NCBI RefSeq assembly: GCF_001649575.2 | Contig: NC_051434.1 | Coordinates: 24,270,694 to 24,334,693, forward strand | Direction of reading: 5' to 3' | Length of the DNA: 64,000 nt | Source: Kryptolebias marmoratus | Lineage: Eukaryota; Chordata; Actinopteri; Cyprinodontiformes; Rivulidae | In this document: piece after piece, positions 57,500-64,000 of the stretch | How the letters are laid out: the number at the start of each line of letters is the position of its first letter | Position numbering within the stretch: the stretch's first letter is position 1 | Made by a program: the position numbers and the translations under genes | Notes under the pieces: model-generated | What the model was told of the DNA's origin: nothing | The model's database searches: none | What the model saw: only the letters and a program-made list of their open reading frames with translations

Positions 57500-57900
57500 T
57501 ACACATTCAAATTAATGGATATCACTTCAAGCTGTTAAAAACTATGTGCTCTTTGAAATCTTCAGCATAGATACTTCATTATTTGCTTTAAGCTCCCATT
57601 TTACCAGTTTTGTCTTATAGCTACTATTTTTCTGGTTTTAGCTATTACCTAGTGTTTTGACATTTTTTATCTTATAGCAACTGTTTTTGTTCATTTTGGT
57701 TTAACTTTAATGACGTAGTTTCAACATTTTCAAAAGATTTCAGCACAGTTTGGAGCAGTCAGCATTCACACTGCATTTTTACAGAAAATCAAATTTCTCT
57801 AGTTATGTAATCATTACATTTCTCTATTACAAGACTACTGTCAGAAAAACAACTGATAATCAGGATTTTTACCTTTCATGCTGACTCTTGTTCTATTTTT
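57500..57900 (+). repeat. R1 dispersed repeat, copy f
   Basis: 'gctctttgaaatcttcagc', 'cttatagctactatttttc' and further TTTAGCTA-like units, then 'cagcattcacactgcattt' and 'aaatttctctagtta'. Confidence 0.55.
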
Positions 57901-58186
57901 CTGATGACAAAAATGTGCTACCAAAGTTTCCAAACTCAAGATGGATGACCATGTCATTAAAGATTCATTAAATTCCCACTTTCTCACATTCAAGGCACAT
58001 TTTTCCCTCAGCCGGTCTTTGACAGCATTTTTGGCTTCTAAACAAACTCACTCCTGCTTGGCTCTTTCTTTCTTCCCATTGTTATGCTAAAAAGCAGCAG
58101 ATTATGTTCTGACTCACTTCTGCTGAGATAATTAGGAAGTAGAACCTTGCCAAAAGTTGTCCAAATGCTGCATGATGGTAAATATA

Positions 58187-59350
58187 CACTATGTAGCCAA
58201 AAGTATTCACTCACCAATCTAAATCATTAAATTCAAGTGTTCCAATCACTTCCATGGCCACAGGTGTATCAAATCAAGCACCTAGGCATGCAGACTGCTT
58301 CTACAAATATTTGCTCTCAGGAGCTCAGTGAATTCCAGCGTAGAACTGTGGTAGGAAGCCACCTGTGCAGTAACTCCAGTCGTGAAGTTTCCTTGCTATT
58401 AAATATTCCACAGTTAGCTGTAAGTGGCATTATAACGAAATAGAAGCAATTGGGAACGACAGCAACTCAGCCACAAAGTAGTAGGCCACGTAAAATCACA
58501 GAGCAGGCTCAGAGGATGCTGAGGCACATAGTGCACAGAGGTCACCAACATTCTGCAGTCATTAGCTACAGACCTCCAGACTTCATGTGGCCCTCAGATT
58601 AGCTCAACATCAGTGTGTAGAGAGCTTCATGGAATGGCTTTTTATGGCCGAGCAGCTGCATCCAAGCCTTATATCACCAAGTCCAATGCAACACATTGGA
58701 TGCAGTGGTGTAAAGCACGCCGTCACTAGACTCTAATAAAGTGAAGATGTGTTTTCTGGAGTGACGAATCACGTTTCTGTCTTCTAATTCGATGAATGAG
58801 GCTGAGTACTTGTCTGACTGCACTGTGCCAAGTGTAAAGTTGGTGGAGGAGGGATTATGGTGTGGGGTTGTTTTTCAAGAGTTGGACTCAGCCACTTAGT
58901 TCCAGTGAAAGGAACTCTTAATGCTTCAGCATACCAAGACATTTTGGACAATTTCATACTCTGAACTTTGTGGGAACAGTTTGGGATGGCCCCTTCCTGT
59001 TCCAACATGACTGCGGACCAGGGCACAAAGCAAGGTCCATAAAGACATGGATGAGTGAGTTTGGTGTGGAAGAACTTGACTGGCCTGCATAGAGTCCTGA
59101 CCTCAACCTGATAGAACATCTTTTGGATAAATTAGAGCAGAGACTGTGAGCCAGGTCTTCTATTTCAACATCAGTGAGTGACCTCACAGATTAGCCCCTG
59201 AAAGAATGGTCAAAAATTCCCACACACTCCTAAACCTTGTGGAAAGCCTTCCCAAAAGAGATGAAGCTGTTAGAGCTCCAAAGAGTGAGCCAATATCATA
59301 TTAAACCCTATGGATTGAGAATGGGATGTCACTGAACTTCATGTGTGTGA
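58187..59350 (+). pseudogene. Tc1-like transposase pseudogene
   Basis: The left terminal repeat begins CACTATGTAGCCAAAAGTAT after TA at 58185-58186. Downstream the body follows the usual Tc1 order: 'ggagctcagtgaattccagc' (N-terminal helix-turn-helix region), 'cgtaaaatcacagagcagg', then frames reading 'WSDESRFCL', '[11 protein letters not shown]', '[20 protein letters not shown]' and 'NMTADQGTKQGP', which carry the second part of the DDE core. A deletion removes the expected start codon near 58305. The Asp in the 'CSNMTADQG' box is kept but stops and frameshifts abound. The right terminal repeat is missing after about 59350. Confidence 0.85.
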
Positions 59351-60296
59351 AAAGAACAAAAAGCCTGCAGCAATGTCAGCTACTGAGTCTTTTTCCCCTC
59401 AGCTCCAATAACTTCATTCTGCAGCTGACCTCTGACTTTGCCTTTGGAATTTGTTTTAATTACTGTACTGTTTTTGTAAATCACACCTTCTAAAATGCTA
59501 CAGATCACAGTTCATCAAAGCCATGGAAGTATGTTTTTCAGGCCTATGTTTGAGGGCACTGTCATTACAGTGGGCTGCAAAAGTGTTCACCCATTTAGTA
59601 TTCTTTGTTGTTTTACACTTTGGAATTTAAATAGATTTTCATCTGGATTATAAATAATGGAAATTACCAGAATACTTCAGATTTATGAAGTCAAATTAAG
59701 GGGGGAAATTGCTTTAAATAATAACAATTAAAAAAAAATCTGATAAGTGGTGCATGTTTGTATTTCCATCCCCTTGCTCTGAAGCCCAACCATTACCTTC
59801 AGATTAGTTCAGTTGGATCCACCTGTGGGCAATCTGTGTCTGATGATTATAGTCTATATACACCTATTCTGATGGCCCCTGGAGTCAACACCAAAGCAAC
59901 ACCTCTAAGGGTAGAACCAGAGTAACTCATATTATTCCACATCTGTATAGGCAACCCTTTTTGCATTCACATGCTCTTATTCATAGTTCCACTAAGGAGT
60001 CTACAGTTTCACTACAGCCATAGGTGGCGATGATGCGCTAATTTGTTAACCGTCTGCTCAAAGGACAAGTTAAAGAAACAAAGTGATTACTCACCAAGAA
60101 ACAGATGCAGTTTTGAATTATTTTTTGGTCCCTGAGTAATAAATTATCCTGATGTTAATAGCAATATTTGCACATAAGAATTGTCTGTGTTGCTTTTTTC
60201 TTCTGCTTGTGGTTTGAGCTGTGGTCTTTTTTTGTTGTGCCACCACTTTAGATGGAAGTGGTGTGTACTGCAGTGCGCACAAATAATGTGGTCTTT

Positions 60297-61006
60297 GGCC
60301 CGGTCCCAATACTCACACTCCACCCTACGCCCCTCTATGAAGCCTGTACTCAGAAGGGTTCGTGTGCGCAGGTTACAAGCATGCAGACATTGAAGAACTG
60401 GGACAGTACAGGTTACGTCATCGACTTGCACCTCTGGGCCGTAACTGTGACATCCAACATGGCGGACCGGTCCCTGTTTTGGTATTTTAAGAAGGTGCCA
60501 GTACAATTTTAAAAGTACAGTTTAGGTATTTTTGCTTTCTGAAATCATTGCAGGAGATATTTGGCTGTTTAAATGTGTTTTGTTCTGACTTGTTGAACAC
60601 AGAGCAAAGTTTGACAGTATTCACACCTGTACAGCAGAGTGAAACAAGAATTATTTCAATACTTTACATTTAAAAACTGCTTTTTTCATGACAGACGCAG
60701 CTTACTCTGTCACCACTGCCATATATCCATCTTTTAATCAAAAACCCTTTCAATATCAATAAATAAAGATAATAAAAAAAAAATCAAAAAGTCACATGCA
60801 GCAATGAATTGTGGGTAAATACTTCTCTGAACTCCCCCTGGATGCGGGCTTAGCCGAAGGCCAGATGTTGTACACAAAGGGGGCGGGGCTAAAGAGCTCA
60901 CCGGAGAATTGGGACGCACTACGCACTCAGACCTTTCAGCATGAACACACATTTGAAGGACACGAGGGTGGAACAAAGGTGGAAGTGCCAGTATTGGGAT
61001 GGGGCC
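60297..61006. mobile_element. 710-bp inverted-repeat element nested in Tc1
   Basis: The left end GGCCCGGTCCCAATACTCAC and right end (reverse complement) GGCCCCATCCCAATACTGGC form terminal inverted repeats. The inside is relatively CpG-rich ('aacatggcggaccgg', 'gaattgggacgcac') and has no transposase. Target duplication is not clear. The superfamily is undecided; a PIF/Harbinger-like origin is one option. The sequence just outside it (59.94-60.29 and 61.01-61.09 kb) also does not look like Tc1, so more than one insertion may be present. Confidence 0.65.
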
Positions 61007-61126
61007 TAACTGTCTATGCTGCACACCTTCACCTACTGAGGGAGCTGGCACACCCTAGTGGACAGGTAAAGATATCGAAATTAAAGGCAGAGAAAGAGTT
61101 GTTCATACTTTTCTGAAATTCCGGAG

Positions 61127-61400
61127 GGAAACCAGCTTGAGTCTTCCAAAGAACTGAGGCTGGGACAGAGGTTCACCTTCCGGCAAGACAATGACCCTAA
61201 ACACTCTGCTGAAGAAACACTGCAGGGGTTAATGGAGAACCAGATAAAGGTCCTGAAATGGTCCAGTCAAAATGTAGACCTCAGTCCAACTGGGAAGCTT
61301 TGCTTTGATTTAAAGATTGTTGGATTCAACCTGAAGGAGCTGTAGCAGTTTGATCATGAAGAATGGACAAACATTCCCCTGGTTAGATGGACCCAATTTT
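61127..61400 (+). pseudogene. Tc1 transposase C-terminal remnant
   Basis: This is the only recognisable coding part of the element at 59568-61524. It keeps the Asp-containing 'QDNDPKH' box but lacks the final Glu region in intact form and contains an in-frame stop after 'LKEL'. Confidence 0.75.
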
Positions 61401-61529
61401 CACCTATTAAATTTAATTAATCCAAAGTATTTGTTCTTGGTCCAACTGAAACTCTACTTAAATTCCAGGTTATAGAGGAACAAAAATAGAAAAAACAAGG
61501 GGGTGAATATATTTTAACTCACTATAATC

Positions 61530-62095
61530 AAAATAAGCAGACATGCTTAGAGAAAGTCCCTATAATCATATTAGAGCATTTTATTTTGTCTCACAGGAGC
61601 AGTCTGGTGCAGAGCAGAGAAAACAGCAAGTGAAAGGCTCATGTACAATTAGTCTGCAAGGCACAAGAGTCAGGGACCCACTGAAGAGAACAATAATGAT
61701 ATTGATAAAGATTTTTTAACAGAAGGGAGGATGGGTTACAGTAAAGCTTATTTGTTTAAGTTCATCTTCAGTCTTTTCAGAGCTGCTTGGTGTTCAATGA
61801 AGAATAAAATCAGTGTCTTAAGATCTCTGACATTTTTCAGGCATCAGTCATGAATGATTGATTGAGCTGAAGAAGGATTTAATAAAAGGGTGTTTTTTTT
61901 CCTCTTATATAAAATAGGAACACTGACATAAAAAACATAGGTCATCATTATAGAATCAATAATAAAATTATCTGTCAGAAAGGAACAATAAAGTCATGTA
62001 AGAAGTAAGCAGTCCAGTTTTATTCTGGTTTTACCCATTGGCATAACGAGAAGGACAATCTGGTTCTTAACACACATTAGAACAAGAAAAATGTG
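61530..62095. other. No recognisable feature
   Basis: AT-rich; nothing assignable. Confidence 0.45.
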
Positions 62096-62099
62096 CATT

Positions 62100-62590
62100 T
62101 TTCAAATTACAGTGTGATTGCTGAGTGCTGAATAACTTTTCTGATTTTTGTTGAAGAATGAAGTGTTAACTAAAACGTTAAAGTTAAAATAATCAGAATA
62201 CAAGGTAAGATCAGCAAAACAGTAGCTAAACCATAAATGCAGCAAAAATATAGCAAAGTTCTAAAGTAAGATTTTAAAAAAAGCTAATTGTTGAAAAAAA
62301 AAGAAATTGCAAAAATTAGCAAGACAGTAACTAAAAGCTAGAAGAGACATGAGAAGACAAAAACAGAACACTTATGCTGAAAGAATGAACAATATTTTTG
62401 AAGTAATCCAAGAGCTCTCAATGTATTTCTATGTGAAACATTTTATAAATAAAGAACTTCAAGTCAAAAAATAGAAAAGTTACACATATTACAACAACAT
62501 CGCTCACTATTGCCGATCGAGTAGCACAAAATATGTGGAAGCAGTTTGATTGCAAAGAATGTATAAAAAAAACTATTGTTAGATTTTGGT
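62100..62590 (-). repeat. R1 dispersed repeat, copy g
   Basis: Reverse orientation: 'gctgagtgctgaataactt', 'gcaaaattagcaagacag' and 'taactaaaagctagaagag' units, 'tcaatgtatttctatgtg' and 'cgctcactattgc'. Confidence 0.6.
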
Positions 62591-62594
62591 GAGG

Positions 62595-62835
62595 TCAGAC
62601 TCAAGAATGCAGACCAACACAAGAAACTTGAGTGAATTTAAAGATTTATTCATTAAAAAAAGAAGAGAAAACAAAACGTTGTTGTAGCAGCTAACATCCA
62701 CTTTAACTGGAGAACACAGAGAGACTTGGAGGAGAACCAACCAGGATGTGTAAGCACAATGGCAGACTCCAGGTGAGAAAAGTTTGAGAGATTAAGTTGT
62801 CAGGGGTTGATGAGGTGAAGGTGAAATGAAAGAAA
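62595..62835 (-). mobile_element. Possible LTR fragment
   Basis: On plus, 'aggtcagactcaagaatgca' precedes 'taaagatttattcattaaa'. On minus this is an AATAAATCTTTA poly(A)-type signal followed by an R/U5-like end. The upstream half is incomplete and target duplications are not seen. Confidence 0.35.
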
Positions 62836-63024
62836 ATATCAAAATAATGAGTTTTCTTTTAGTTAAACACTATCACAAAACACTCTAGTGGTCAATTTAT
62901 CTGATTTTAAATGTTAATGATGTATTTTTAGAGTTTTTGTTTTAAGCTTTTGAAGTAAGGTGATTCTGTGGGCAGAGTTACCTCCTTGGTTGGTGTCATA
63001 GTGTATATATGACAAGGCATGACT

Positions 63025-63639
63025 TGACAGGATTCAGACTCGCAACACAGTAACGAAGTTTTAAGGATTTTATTATGGACAGACTAAGAGTAGGACCAGA
63101 GGCTCTGAACAGCGCACTCACGTGACCGTCGTGGATCGGGACCAGAACAGGTAAGTCCTCCTTAGCTTGGTAGCTAGGTGCAGACAGGCTTGTCTGAAAG
63201 GGGCTGAGGCGAGAGGGAAAGTCCAGGTACAGGCGTAGGGTCGTTACCGGTGGGTCAGAGGTCCGAAGCCAAAACCAGAGAGGGAAAATCCAAAGGGCAA
63301 GGTCCAGGTGAACGAAGCGAGGTCGGTAACGAGAGGTCAGAGTCCAAAGCAGTATCAGGCAGGGAGCAGGCAAGAGACGATGGTCGTGGAACAGGCAAGG
63401 GTCGAGATCAGGCATGAATGAGAATATAACGCTGGACATTTACTGGCTGTGAGGCTTTCAATAATCTGGCGCTTGAGTACTGGGAGCTGTGAGTATATAT
63501 AGAGACAGGAACAGGTGAAACAGATGAGGCTAATGGTCATGGAAACTGAGGCGTGGCTAGAAAACTGGGAGTAGGAAGTTAAGTGGCTGTGGCATGACTA
63601 GAGACAAGAGGCGTGGCAGGAACAGATGGAGCTGTGACA
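63025..63639 (-). mobile_element. Solo LTR, minus orientation
   Basis: On minus it begins TGTCACAGCTCC and ends GAATCCTGTCA. It has a TATA box (CTATATATAC, about 63502-63493), and a poly(A) signal AATAAA near 63074-63069. These are in LTR order. The end could instead be at 63010 (CCTTGTCA). I could not find a convincing 5-bp target duplication. The 147-codon minus frame is not a gene. Confidence 0.65.
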
Positions 63640-63649
63640 ATTATACATG

Positions 63650-64000
63650 ATGTTTTGGTAAAACCTTGAAAATAAAATTATGTGCAGTCTGACATGATAT
63701 TGCGAGATCTGTTAGAGCTCAGAGTATGTGTTGTAAATGACGCTCAGCTGTGACCACGTCAGATTTTAGCTCAGAATCTGTAAAACCGACTCAGTTGTAG
63801 CCATTTTTGAGTTGGCTAAAGCGGCTCACTCTCACATTGGATGGACCTCAAAAGTTAATGATTTGTAGATGCATATCAATCAATATTATTCCAAGAGTTT
63901 CAATAAAATCCGTTCAATCATTCATAAGATATTTCGCTAACAGACAGACAGAGTTGACTCCAATAGTTGAAGGCAAAGCTTTTAACAAAAAAAAAAAAAA
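63650..64000 (-). repeat. R2 dispersed repeat, copy h
   Basis: Reverse orientation landmarks: 'gatattgcgagatctgtta', 'ctcagagtatgtgttgtaaa', 'agttgtagccatttttgag', 'gttaatgatttgtagatgc', 'ttcaataaaatccgttcaat'. It ends with a poly(A) run cut by the window edge. Confidence 0.65.

Larger units (their letters stand above)
59568..61524 (+). mobile_element. Tc1-like element of a second family, interrupted
   Basis: The left end TACAGTGGGCTGCAAAAGTG (TA 59566-59567) and right end CTCACTATA (TA 61525-61526) are degenerate inverted repeats; both lead inward to TTCACCC. Left body: 'ggatccacctgtgggcaatc' and 'tatacacctattctgatggc'. Right body: the transposase C-terminal part, frame 'GQRFTFRQDNDPKHSAEETL', 'IKVLKWSSQNVDLSP' (the D-N-D-P-K-H and 'W-S-Q' boxes of Tc1) then 'LKEL' and 'EEWTNIP'. 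The N-terminal and central transposase regions are replaced by about 1.1 kb of other DNA. Confidence 0.8.

Noticed and set aside
58784..59187. Minus-strand frames of 111 and 77 codons
   Set aside because: They are antisense shadows of the plus-strand Tc1-like transposase pseudogene.
60144..60506. 120-codon minus frame with several Cys/His as a transposase
   Set aside because: It crosses the end of the nested inverted-repeat element and has no recognised transposase motif.
62996..63439. 147-codon minus frame as a gene
   Set aside because: It lies entirely within an LTR whose TATA and poly(A) signals are in order.

Overview
The window looks like nuclear DNA of a teleost fish. It is AT-rich, has no prokaryote-style gene packing, and is filled with decayed transposable elements of fish-genome types: several Tc1-like elements, hAT-type and other short inverted-repeat elements, a PIF/Harbinger fragment, non-LTR retrotransposon tails, a Penelope-type fragment, tRNA-derived SINEs and solo LTRs. 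The species cannot be fixed from the sequence; a percomorph such as a killifish or livebearer relative is a guess. I see no CRISPR array, rRNA gene or intact tRNA gene, and almost every open frame is either a transposon remnant or random.

The only host-gene signal I would defend is at about 55.85-56.42 kb. A CpG-rich island there carries a CGG-repeat leader and, on the minus strand, a short exon (56064 down to 55995) that encodes a signal-peptide-like N-terminus and stops at a good splice donor in phase 1. If real, the gene runs leftward, and much of the rest of the window is its first intron or beyond. I could not find the next exon or name the gene.

Region by region. 0-13 kb: copies of two dispersed repeats (called here R1 and R2), a LINE 3' tail, a long hairpin, a 244-bp inverted-repeat element in a TATATATA duplication, an antisense LINE carrying a nested short element, and a tRNA-derived SINE. 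13-24 kb: quiet sequence, a third dispersed repeat (R3), a PIF/Harbinger N-terminal fragment, a solo LTR with perfect target duplications, and an inverted-repeat element with a LINE tail inside it. 24-36 kb: mostly low-copy sequence with R1/R2 copies and an A-rich/T-rich foldback element. 36-38 kb: a LINE reverse transcriptase pseudogene split by a 20-unit pentamer array. 38-49 kb: SINE, R1, R2 and R3 copies, a second solo LTR of the same family in the opposite orientation, a second inverted-repeat element and a nested CAGGGTTCGTACA element. 49-55 kb: Penelope GIY-YIG remnant, LINE C-terminal remnant, third copy of the inverted-repeat element, hAT remnants. 55-64 kb: the promoter/first exon, then three different Tc1-like elements within 5 kb (one interrupted by other mobile DNA), R1/R2 copies and another LTR.

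The most informative structural observation is that two copies of the same inverted-repeat transposon (45 kb and 50-51 kb) carry an ~80-bp internal block in opposite orientations while the flanking element sequence is collinear. Nested insertions give a relative chronology at several places. I saw no gene cluster suggesting a new multi-gene system.
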